Source: an uncultured Clostridium sp. (lineage in GTDB: Bacteria > Bacillota > Clostridia > Lachnospirales > Lachnospiraceae). From it: 42,773 nt of DNA. The notes beneath the pieces are model-generated. The model was not told the origin of the DNA. It did not search any database and worked only from the letters and a program-made list of their open reading frames with translations. Below are positions 26,058 through 34,108 of this stretch, in pieces. The translations under genes were made by a program, and so were the position numbers. The stretch's first letter is position 1. Every line of letters starts with the position of its first letter. Location: assembly GCA_945915475.1 (NCBI GenBank), contig CAMEFI010000026.1, forward strand, positions 1-42,773, in the 5' to 3' direction.

Positions 26058-27098
26058 ATGGAGAATTATTGGGATGAATTTGAGTATAGCAAATTAAAAT
26101 TAATCATGCATAAGGAAAAAGTTGATTCCATATTGAACATGAAAAAGGGAATCATTGGAATGGATGAATTATTTCCAATTAGTGTTGAGATGCATTTGAC
26201 AGATTGCTGTAATCTGAGATGCGAATGGTGCACAGACAAAGAATTGAGGAAGAACGGTGCAACTATGCATTATGAGGATGTTACATCTTTGCTGCTTGAA
26301 ATGAAAAACCACAAAACAGGTGTAACTATAGAAGGGGGAGGAGAACCAACACTGCATCCGAGATTTTGTGATATTGCTCGATTTGGAAAAGAAAATGATG
26401 TTGACCTTGGTCTTATAACGAATGGAACTAACGATATCAGTAACTGTATATCAGCATTTAAGTGGGTAAGAATATCACTTGATTCAAGCAACGCTAAAGA
26501 ATATATTGGCGAAAAGGGTGTCGATAAATTTGACCTCGTATTAGACAATATAAAAAAATTGTGTGAAAAACGAAATCCGAAAGAAACATTTGTCGGTGTT
26601 GGATATGTATTGACGAAACGAAATCAGAAAAGCTTATTAGAAGTTATTGATATATTAGATGCATTAGGAGTTGATTATATATATTTAAGACCTGTTGAGG
26701 AAGCACCGGATATTAAACCTTCTATGGAGAGCTTATTAGATTTAAGAAAACTATTAGCTGAGTTTACGAAAGATAAAAGAATACGGTACATGCTTACAAT
26801 TGCAGACCGGGTAGTGGATGAAAATGCAGGACTGCCTTGTTTTGCGCATACACTGACTTCAATTATACACGCGAATGGTGACGTTGCTTTATGTGAAAAA
26901 AGAAGACAGGATCCGATTATATTAGGAAATATTTGTAATGCTTCATTTGAAGAAATTTGGAAGTCTGATTACCATAAGGAAATCAGCAGGAAACTATTAG
27001 ATCCATGTTCACAGAAGGGGTGTGCCACTTGCAGAATAACTGGATTTAACATGATTTTAGAGCAGCTTAGCAAAGTTCATACGGACAAATTCATATAG
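26058..27098 (+). CDS. Radical SAM/SPASM-like enzyme
   Basis: The 346-residue enzyme has CNLRCEWC (C51, C55, C58) for the 4Fe-4S cluster, GGGEPTLHP, LITNGTN and a C-terminal SPASM-like region (LPCFAHT, VALCEK, DPCSQKGCATCR). It differs from the other radical SAM protein of the island. It lies directly before a DegT aminotransferase with a 12-base gap. Pairs of radical SAM dehydrogenases and PLP aminotransferases convert a sugar hydroxyl to an amine in aminoglycoside pathways such as BtrN with its partner. That chemistry is a reasonable inference for an amino group on the flagellin glycan or polyol. Confidence 0.88.
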   Translation: MENYWDEFEYSKLKLIMHKEKVDSILNMKKGIIGMDELFPISVEMHLTDCCNLRCEWCTDKELRKNGATMHYEDVTSLLLEMKNHKTGVTIEGGGEPTLHPRFCDIARFGKENDVDLGLITNGTNDISNCISAFKWVRISLDSSNAKEYIGEKGVDKFDLVLDNIKKLCEKRNPKETFVGVGYVLTKRNQKSLLEVIDILDALGVDYIYLRPVEEAPDIKPSMESLLDLRKLLAEFTKDKRIRYMLTIADRVVDENAGLPCFAHTLTSIIHANGDVALCEKRRQDPIILGNICNASFEEIWKSDYHKEISRKLLDPCSQKGCATCRITGFNMILEQLSKVHTDKFI

Positions 27099-27110
27099 GG
27101 GGGATAGAAA

Positions 27111-28145
27111 ATGGTTTTACCTTTTGAAAAAGAATACAGGGAGAAATACTATAAGAAATTAGATGAGATATTTGATTCTAACTTTTGGTCAGATGGAAAA
27201 GTGACCAGGGAATTTGAAGAAAAGTTTGGTGAATATACAGGACTCAGTGCTTGTGCAGTAACGAGCGGTGGTGCCGGCTTATTATCAATATTGGATTATG
27301 TGGATGTAAAGGGCGCAGAGGTTATTGTTCCGGCAAATACATTTTGGGCAACTGCACAAGCTGCTAAGAAGGCCGGAGCTAAAGTTGTATATGCGGATTG
27401 TAATAAAGAAGATCTTTGCATGAGTTACGAAGACATGGTTGGAAAAGTAACAGAAAGGACGAAGGCTATCATTGTAGTACATATAGGTGGACATATTGCC
27501 TTCGATATTGAGAAAATTGCCAGCTTCTGCAAAGAAAAAAATATTGCGTTAATTGAAGATTGTGCACATGCGCACGGAGCGGTTTGGAACGGAAAGGCTG
27601 CAGGTAGTTATGGTATAGCAGGAAGCTATAGTTTTTACGCGACAAAAACCATGCCATTAGGTGAGGGCGGAATGGTCGTAAGTTCCAACAAAGAAATCAT
27701 TGATTGGATTAAAAAGTACAGAAACTATGGTAAGGAAGTCATTAATGGCAATGTTGTAACTTATCCGTTAAAAGAAGGATTCAATTTTAGAATAAGCGAA
27801 TTCACAGCAGCATTAGGATTGGTACAGCTGGAGCATCTTCCGAAAATATTAGAATGGAAGAGAGCACTTGCTAAAAAATATGATCAGATTTTTGAAAAAC
27901 ATGTGGTATTACCGGAGGGGATGGAATCGGGATACTATAAATATATTGTTTTTGATGAAAAGCTAAAAGAGGAAACCGGAAAGGTGTTTAACGATACTGA
28001 TTTTGGAAATGAAATAGAAGGAATTCAGGTAGATTTGCCAAACAGCTACTGGGTTGCAAAGCATCACAAATGTGCACCAATCTACTATGGCTGGGATAAA
28101 GCTGAATGGTCGGTTGAAGAGATTAAAAAATATTTGTTAGGATGA
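27111..28145 (+). CDS. DegT/DnrJ/EryC1/StrS PLP aminotransferase
   Basis: This 344-residue aminotransferase shows TSGGAGLLSIL, EVIVPANTFWAT, IEDCAHAHGA with the PLP-nitrogen aspartate, SFYATKTMPLGEGGM with the Schiff-base lysine, and the late NFRISEFTAALGL. The family transaminates keto-sugars, usually NDP-linked, from glutamate or glutamine. GGGGGG lies just before the start. It is translationally close to the upstream radical SAM gene. Together with the SDR enzyme it would yield an amino sugar or aminopolyol. Confidence 0.93.
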   Translation: MVLPFEKEYREKYYKKLDEIFDSNFWSDGKVTREFEEKFGEYTGLSACAVTSGGAGLLSILDYVDVKGAEVIVPANTFWATAQAAKKAGAKVVYADCNKEDLCMSYEDMVGKVTERTKAIIVVHIGGHIAFDIEKIASFCKEKNIALIEDCAHAHGAVWNGKAAGSYGIAGSYSFYATKTMPLGEGGMVVSSNKEIIDWIKKYRNYGKEVINGNVVTYPLKEGFNFRISEFTAALGLVQLEHLPKILEWKRALAKKYDQIFEKHVVLPEGMESGYYKYIVFDEKLKEETGKVFNDTDFGNEIEGIQVDLPNSYWVAKHHKCAPIYYGWDKAEWSVEEIKKYLLG

Positions 28146-28165
28146 AATAAAAGTAGAGGAATAGA

Positions 28166-29326
28166 ATGAATAAACCGCGTATAAGCATTGTTGTCCCTGT
28201 ATACAATGTTGAAGAATATCTAGAAGAGTGCATAGAGAGTATTATAAAGCAGAGTTATCCAAACATTCAGATCATTTTGGTTGATGATGGATCTACGGAT
28301 TCATCAGGGCTCATATGTGATAAGTATGCTCAAAATGACAGCCGGATAGAAGTGATTCATCAGAATAATGCTGGATTAGTTGAAGCAAGAAAAGCTGGAT
28401 TAAAAAGGACCATTGGCGAATATGTTGGTTTTGTTGACGGCGATGATTACATTGATGAGAATATGTATGAGAGACTACTTGAATATGCGTTGCAAGAAAA
28501 TGTTGATATCGTACATACAGGGTATTGGTATGAAACTGGAAATCAATCATATGCAAAGATAAATTATGACGCTCAGGTTTTATGTTCTGAAAAGGACCGA
28601 ATTAGGCTGGTAGAAGCCATATTAAATATGGTGACAAATATAGAACCAAGCATCTGGTCAAAGTTGTTCAAGAGAGAAGTAGTAATCGATTCATACAAAA
28701 ATGTAAAATCCAGTTGTTCATATGGAGAAGATCTGGTTTGTTTTATTGCCTCAATTATTAAATCAGAAAAAATATATCTTGCTAATAAAGCCTATTATCA
28801 TTATAGAATAAGAAACACGTCTTTGTCACATGGCATGGGAATCGGTGGGATCGATAAAGAAGTGATTCTTCGAGATAATATGAAAGAAGTTTTGATAAAG
28901 AATAATTTATACGAAAGATATAAGGATAATTTGGATTATTATTTTGGAAGAAATATTGTCAAGCAAATGAAAAATATGTGTTTCAATGCATTTGCATATG
29001 AGACGTATTATTTTGGCAAACCACAATTGCTGCAAGATAAGAGAATAGTCTTATATGGAGCAGGTGCTGTTGGGAAAGATTATTATTCACAGTTTTGCAG
29101 ATATACACATTGTCATGTTGTTGCGTGGGTTGATAAGAATTATAATAAAAAGGACTTTGCCTATATTGATGTTATCGCACCAGAACAGCTTCAAACCCTT
29201 GCGTATGATTATGTAGTGATGGCTGTATCAGATTATAATGTCGCAGTCCACATTGCAGAGTACTTAAGGACAATAGGGGTATCAAAAGAAAAGATTGTTT
29301 GGGAAAGACCTTGTCTGTACCAATAG
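28166..29326 (+). CDS. GT2 glycosyltransferase with C-terminal FGAG module
   Basis: The 386-residue protein is a classical GT2 at ~1-230 (ISIVVPVYNVEEYLEECI, ILVDDGSTDSSG, FVDGDDYID). The recurring module occupies ~291-386 (RIVLYGAGAVGKDYY, AWVDKNYNKK, YDYVVMAVSDYNVAVHIAEY). It sits between the aminotransferase and a methyltransferase in the operon with short gaps. A soluble GT2 without membrane helices is consistent with cytoplasmic addition of sugars to protein. Donor and acceptor cannot be read from the sequence. Confidence 0.88.
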   Translation: MNKPRISIVVPVYNVEEYLEECIESIIKQSYPNIQIILVDDGSTDSSGLICDKYAQNDSRIEVIHQNNAGLVEARKAGLKRTIGEYVGFVDGDDYIDENMYERLLEYALQENVDIVHTGYWYETGNQSYAKINYDAQVLCSEKDRIRLVEAILNMVTNIEPSIWSKLFKREVVIDSYKNVKSSCSYGEDLVCFIASIIKSEKIYLANKAYYHYRIRNTSLSHGMGIGGIDKEVILRDNMKEVLIKNNLYERYKDNLDYYFGRNIVKQMKNMCFNAFAYETYYFGKPQLLQDKRIVLYGAGAVGKDYYSQFCRYTHCHVVAWVDKNYNKKDFAYIDVIAPEQLQTLAYDYVVMAVSDYNVAVHIAEYLRTIGVSKEKIVWERPCLYQ

Positions 29327-29338
29327 AGGAGAATAAGT

Positions 29339-29998
29339 ATGAATAGAATTGAGTATTATAACACGGTATATGACAAATTCTGGCAGAGACAGACACACAG
29401 ATACGGATGTACCGGGTATGAAGAAATTATAATTAATAATATTGTCTCTCGCAATGCAAAAAAAGTGTTTTCATGTGGAATAGGGACAGGCTGGCCGATT
29501 GAGAGTGAACTTCACAAAAAGGGAATCATAGTTGATGGTTGTGATGTGGCAGAGAAATCTGTAAAATTAGCGCAAAAAAATCTGAGCAATCCAGCTGGAA
29601 TATATACAGGGATAATTCAGGATTGTAAAAGCAGAAAAGAATATGATGTTGTTTATTGTATGAGGGCAAGCTGGCTTATTCCGCAATTTAAAGATGTAAT
29701 TACTAAAATGATGGATATGTGTAAAGAAAACGGAACTATCATATTTGATATCATGCCAATTGGGAAATATGATAATTTCAAGGAAATAGTCAAACAGATT
29801 TTTTTGAAATGGGTTGGGGTTGAAAAATCGGATGTTCCTGAATTCTGTTACTATTCTGCATGCAAAATGGCAAGATTATTGCGTGCTAACGATTTCAAAG
29901 TTAAGGTAATCAAAGAAGAAGATATTTTCCATCAAAAAAATAGATTCAATTCCCATAAGCTGATATTGATTGCAGATAAGAAAGGAGAAAAAGCATGA
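29339..29998 (+). CDS. Class I SAM-dependent methyltransferase
   Basis: This 219-residue protein carries the SAM-binding glycine motif FSCGIGTGWP near residue 45, the acidic VDGCDVAEKSV and a late FDIMPIGKYD. It is a small-molecule methyltransferase by size and fold; O- or N-methylation cannot be distinguished. N-methyl amino sugars are known on some flagellins, which fits the neighbouring aminotransferase, but this is inference. GAGGAG precedes the start and its TGA overlaps the ATG of the next gene by four bases. Confidence 0.83.
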   Translation: MNRIEYYNTVYDKFWQRQTHRYGCTGYEEIIINNIVSRNAKKVFSCGIGTGWPIESELHKKGIIVDGCDVAEKSVKLAQKNLSNPAGIYTGIIQDCKSRKEYDVVYCMRASWLIPQFKDVITKMMDMCKENGTIIFDIMPIGKYDNFKEIVKQIFLKWVGVEKSDVPEFCYYSACKMARLLRANDFKVKVIKEEDIFHQKNRFNSHKLILIADKKGEKA

Positions 29999-30459
29999 TT
30001 TGGATTATGATATTCGGTATCTTAATCTCCTTCATAGGTGGATTATATTGTGGTGGAAGAATTGTTGCAAAAGATATTAACGTAAGATTAAAACAACTAT
30101 CGAAGTTAAGGCAGATGAATAGCATATATGAGGATTGGATAAAGTATGAAAACACGGGGAATTCTTTAATTAATTACTTTAAGCATAATGGTTACAATTC
30201 TATTGTGATTTATGGTGGGACTGCAATTGCAGAGTGCCTGGTCGGCAGGTTACAGGACGATATTAATATTCTCGCTATTATGGATAGGGATGATTCACTT
30301 GATTTTGGTGTAATACCGACACTGAAACCCGGTGCAGCACCTGCGGGAGCAGAGTGTATTGTCGTGACAACAATTGGACAATTTCAAAATATAAAAAAAG
30401 ATTTAGAAAAAAGTAATAATATACCGATGATATATATTGAGGATATACTGAAATATTGA
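29995..30459 (+). CDS. Membrane-anchored stand-alone FGAG-type module
   Basis: This small protein of 154 residues begins with a hydrophobic segment (MIWIMIFGILISFIGGLY) ending in glycines. A basic stretch (VRLKQLSKLR) follows, as expected of an uncleaved N-in signal anchor. Residues ~66-154 are a bare copy of the recurring module (IVIYGGTAIAECLV, IMDRDDSLD, CIVVTTIGQFQNIKKDL). No catalytic domain is attached. It is translationally coupled to the upstream methyltransferase by an ATGA overlap. It might tether the cytosolic enzymes to the membrane or scaffold them; this is speculative. No named family is recognised. Confidence 0.75.
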   Translation: MIWIMIFGILISFIGGLYCGGRIVAKDINVRLKQLSKLRQMNSIYEDWIKYENTGNSLINYFKHNGYNSIVIYGGTAIAECLVGRLQDDINILAIMDRDDSLDFGVIPTLKPGAAPAGAECIVVTTIGQFQNIKKDLEKSNNIPMIYIEDILKY

Positions 30460-30474
30460 AAAGAGACCAGCTAT

Positions 30475-31731
30475 ATGAGAAAAAAACTTTTAACAATATC
30501 CATAGCAGCATATAATGTTCAAAAATATTTGGAAAAGACATTACAATCCTTAGTATGTGAAGCTGATGTAATGGAACAGCTAGAAGTATTGATTGTGGAT
30601 GATGGATCTGTTGATCAAACAAGTATTGTAGCACAGAAATATGTAGATTTGTATCCGGATACATATGTGTTGATAAAAAAAGAAAATGGTGGACATGGTT
30701 CCACATTGAATGTTGCTGCAAGTGTTGCGCATGGCAGATATTTTCGTATGCTGGATGGGGATGATTGGTTCGATACAGAGGCTTTGGTAAAATATATACG
30801 TGATCTCAGTTTGATCGATGCAGATTGTATCGTAACACCATATTGCCATGTTTATGAAGACCATATGGTATCTATAGATGTGCATAACTGGATCAATCAT
30901 AGAAAATATAATTTGCCGGAAGTTATGGATATCGTTCAAAAGGATGGACAAATGACGGAAATCCAGGCGCATGAATTGACAGTCAGGACGGATATATTAC
31001 AGCAGAATGGCATGGAACTGTTAGAAAAATGTATGTACACAGACAAAGAATATGTGTTGTTTGCAATTTTATATGCTCGTACATTTATTAAATTGCCCTA
31101 TTCTATATATCAATATCGCTTGGGAGATGCAGGACAATCGGTTGGTAGTGAAGGAAGAAGAAAGCATCTGTGGGATGCAAAAAGGGTCGGCTTTGCTATG
31201 CTGCATGAGTTACAGAATCGTGAAGAATATATTATCGGTGGTAAACATAAAAATTATTTGTATAATTATGTCCTTTATTCACTCCTTTTTTTCTGTGACA
31301 GCCTGATTTACTCTGATGAGATCAAAAATGCGGAGAACATCTTGTCAACGCTTATTACGGAATTAGGAAAGTATGATCAGAAGTTTGCAAAGACATTAGA
31401 ACAAACGGCTATATATAATTGGTGGAAAACATTTTTTGCATTAGTGGAAGATTATGAATTTGTTATTTTTGGAGCTGGACAATATGGTGAGTGTGTCATA
31501 GAATATTTGAAATATTGTCATAAGCAGCCCGTAGCAGTTTTAGATAATAATCAGCAGCTTTGGGCTGCGACAAGGTATGGAAATGTAATTCATTCACCAG
31601 AGATATTGTTGTCCCAGCATAGCAATGCGAAGGTAATAATTGCAATTAAAAATCAGCCTGAAACAATAGAAAAACAGCTTATCGCAATGGGGGTATCCTC
31701 AGATAGAATTCTTACTTTTAGAAGGCAATAA
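30475..31731 (+). CDS. GT2 glycosyltransferase with C-terminal FGAG module
   Basis: The 418-residue protein has GT2 features at ~1-230 (LLTISIAAYNVQKYLEKTL, LIVDDGSVDQT, RMLDGDDWFD). The recurring module is at ~326-418 (FVIFGAGQYGECVI, VAVLDNNQQL, VIIAIKNQPETIEKQLIAMG). It is the third GT2-module fusion of the island. It ends three bases before the next ATG, implying a single mRNA. Acceptor and donor are unknown. Confidence 0.88.
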   Translation: MRKKLLTISIAAYNVQKYLEKTLQSLVCEADVMEQLEVLIVDDGSVDQTSIVAQKYVDLYPDTYVLIKKENGGHGSTLNVAASVAHGRYFRMLDGDDWFDTEALVKYIRDLSLIDADCIVTPYCHVYEDHMVSIDVHNWINHRKYNLPEVMDIVQKDGQMTEIQAHELTVRTDILQQNGMELLEKCMYTDKEYVLFAILYARTFIKLPYSIYQYRLGDAGQSVGSEGRRKHLWDAKRVGFAMLHELQNREEYIIGGKHKNYLYNYVLYSLLFFCDSLIYSDEIKNAENILSTLITELGKYDQKFAKTLEQTAIYNWWKTFFALVEDYEFVIFGAGQYGECVIEYLKYCHKQPVAVLDNNQQLWAATRYGNVIHSPEILLSQHSNAKVIIAIKNQPETIEKQLIAMGVSSDRILTFRRQ

Positions 31732-31734
31732 ATT

Positions 31735-34011
31735 ATGAGAGAAAAAAATATAGAGAATTTCTTGAAATTAGGACTGATTAATTGGCTCCCTATGAAATCG
31801 GGCTCTATGGTATTAGTGGTTGGCGGCTGCGCAGAATTTGTGCAGGATTTCCAACGACGCGGGCTAAAAGCATCCGGTATCAATAATGTACATGAGTTAG
31901 TCGATATCCAAACGCAATATGATTACATTTTGATTTGTGATGGGGATAGTTTTTTGGTGGAAACGGATAAAAGGCATATCGATATCAAACGGATGTTGAA
32001 ACCAGCGGGACATCTTTTTTTGGCGTGCACAAATAGACTTTCACTGAGAAATTTTGTTGGAGATGCTGATCCTTATACAACTGGGACATTTGATGGAATT
32101 GAAAATTATTGCAATTACAGTTCACTGGAACTGCAGAATTTTTCTGCAAGAAGTTATGCTCGAAATGAAATAGAAGATCATATAAAGGAATGGGGATTTA
32201 CCGGAAAGCAGTATAGAGGATATTCGATTTTTCCTGGATTGGAAATGCCGCAGTTGATTTTTGCGTGGGATTATCTTCCAAAGGAGGATTTGGAAACCAG
32301 GTATACTCCATTGTATAATAATGCAACAAGAATCTTTCTCAACGAATCCAAAATTGTAAATAGTCTTGTAAAAAATGGAATGTTTCATGCTATGGCAAAT
32401 GCATATCTGCTGGATTGCTCGGTTAATGAGAACTTTTATGAATTTAATCAGGTCACTACATCCATGGAACGTGGCGAAGAGCATGCTATGGCTACAATAT
32501 TACAAAAGAACGGAAAGGTGATTAAAAAGGCGTTATATCCAAGAGGAAATTCTACGATCAAAAATTTGGTGGCAAACATGCTGGAATTAAAGCAGAGAGG
32601 CATTGCTACGGTCGGGTTGGAACAAATGGAAATAGGGAACTGTGATGAAACTATGTTATTGGCGTGCCAAATGGACTACATAGATGCTCCTTTAGCAATA
32701 AAGTATTTGCAAAATTTGTTGTATGAAAATAAAGAAAAATTTCGACAAGCTGTGTGCAAATTCCTTGATACAATCATGGATTCTGGTGATGTCAAGGAAG
32801 GGGAAAAGACAGAATTGGGACCTATTTATAGGCGGGTTTATTTTGATCTGGTTCCCATTAATTGTTTTGTAATTGATGGAGAGTTTGTTTTCTTTGACCA
32901 GGAATATGTAATTGAAGATTATCCTATCAATGCCATATTAATGAGAGTGTTAAACTTTTTGTATATTGGCAATAGAAGTGCTGATCAAATATTGCCAATG
33001 TCTTATTTTACAAAAAAGTATCATTTGGACAATAAGCAGCAGATATATGGCAGTATGTCTGCTGCCTATTTGGATGATTTGAAACATACTACTGAATTGA
33101 TAGGCTTTCATAGTAAGCATAAGGCTGACTTGGCAGCATTAAATGCTAACCGCCAAAAAATCCAATACGATATGGCAACATATATCTCTTTGTTTCTCAA
33201 TTATTTGCAAGGTATTCAAGGGAAAAAGGTATTCCTATTTGGAAGCGGTTTATGGGCTCAGAAATTTGTGGCAGAGTATGGAGATAGAGTGAATATTAGC
33301 GGAATGCTGGATAATAATTCTGCAAAATGTGGAACGGTTGTTGCCGGCATTACTGTAATGGAGCCTTGCGTATTGCAAGAACTTGAATCAGATACTTACA
33401 AGGTCATTATTTGTGTTAAGCAATATCCGGAAATTGTTAGGCAGTTGAATGAAATGAAGGTTAGCAACTATGGCATTTATGATCCTTACGTTGATGTTCA
33501 TGATATAATAGGAGATCGACAATCTCTGGTAATAGAAGACCCACAATTCATTGCGGAACAAGGGGCTAAAAGTGATAAGGTAAAACAGTATCATATCGGA
33601 TTTGTTGCAGGAGTATTTGATTTGTTTCATGTTGGACATCTTAACCTACTTCGGCGGGCAAAGGAACAATGTGAAATCCTAATTGTAGGAGTTGTCTCCG
33701 ACGAGCAGGCATGTAGTAATAAAAAGCATAGCCCATACGTTTCAGAGCAGGAAAGGCTGGAAATTGTTAAGGCGTGTAGATTTGTAGATACAGCTTTTAT
33801 AATGCCAAGAGTTGCGGCAGGAGCAAGAGATATATACAAAAAATATCATTTTGATGTCATGTTTTCTGGGGATGACTATAAGGATGATGCATATTGGCTT
33901 GGAGAAAGGGAATGGCTACGTTCACATGGATCGGATATCGTTTTTTTTCCATATACGCAGAGTACCAGTTCCACAAAGCTTAAGGCGGCTATAGAGCAAA
34001 ATAAGGCTTGA
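31735..34011 (+). CDS. Four-part fusion: methyltransferase-like, kinase-like, FGSG module, cytidylyltransferase
   Basis: This 758-residue soluble protein appears composite. Residues ~20-185 resemble a class I methyltransferase (VLVVGGC, LKPAGHLFLACTNR), though the SAM glycine loop is unusual. Residues ~195-430 may be an aminoglycoside/choline-kinase-like domain: DLVPINCFV and FVFFDQEYV recall the catalytic D-x-x-x-x-N and metal-binding DxE elements. Residues ~495-600 are the recurring module (VFLFGSGLWAQKFV, GMLDNNSAKCG). Residues ~620-755 are a choline/ethanolamine-phosphate or glycerol-phosphate type cytidylyltransferase (GVFDLFHVGHLNLL, TQSTSSTKLK). Kinase plus cytidylyltransferase in one chain could turn an alcohol into a CDP-alcohol. 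The kinase call is the least certain. It ends the second block. Confidence 0.75.
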   Translation: MREKNIENFLKLGLINWLPMKSGSMVLVVGGCAEFVQDFQRRGLKASGINNVHELVDIQTQYDYILICDGDSFLVETDKRHIDIKRMLKPAGHLFLACTNRLSLRNFVGDADPYTTGTFDGIENYCNYSSLELQNFSARSYARNEIEDHIKEWGFTGKQYRGYSIFPGLEMPQLIFAWDYLPKEDLETRYTPLYNNATRIFLNESKIVNSLVKNGMFHAMANAYLLDCSVNENFYEFNQVTTSMERGEEHAMATILQKNGKVIKKALYPRGNSTIKNLVANMLELKQRGIATVGLEQMEIGNCDETMLLACQMDYIDAPLAIKYLQNLLYENKEKFRQAVCKFLDTIMDSGDVKEGEKTELGPIYRRVYFDLVPINCFVIDGEFVFFDQEYVIEDYPINAILMRVLNFLYIGNRSADQILPMSYFTKKYHLDNKQQIYGSMSAAYLDDLKHTTELIGFHSKHKADLAALNANRQKIQYDMATYISLFLNYLQGIQGKKVFLFGSGLWAQKFVAEYGDRVNISGMLDNNSAKCGTVVAGITVMEPCVLQELESDTYKVIICVKQYPEIVRQLNEMKVSNYGIYDPYVDVHDIIGDRQSLVIEDPQFIAEQGAKSDKVKQYHIGFVAGVFDLFHVGHLNLLRRAKEQCEILIVGVVSDEQACSNKKHSPYVSEQERLEIVKACRFVDTAFIMPRVAAGARDIYKKYHFDVMFSGDDYKDDAYWLGEREWLRSHGSDIVFFPYTQSTSSTKLKAAIEQNKA

Positions 34012-34060
34012 TTGTATACAAAAATATGGTTTGAATAGAGAAAGTTTGAGGGATAACAAT

Positions 34061-34102
34061 ATGAAAAAGTGTTTGTTATGGGGAACAAATTATTATTATT
34101 GA
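34061..34102 (+). pseudogene. 13-residue remnant starting like an FGAG-module gene
   Basis: A ribosome-site-like GAGGGAT and an ATG open a frame reading MKKCLLWGTNYYY before a stop. The first residues mimic the beta-alpha start of module proteins (K-x-x-L-L-W-G-T-x). It lies exactly where the island ends against an oppositely oriented gene, so it is probably the stub of a deleted island gene. A chance short ORF cannot be excluded. Confidence 0.4.
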
Positions 34103-34108
34103 AATGAG

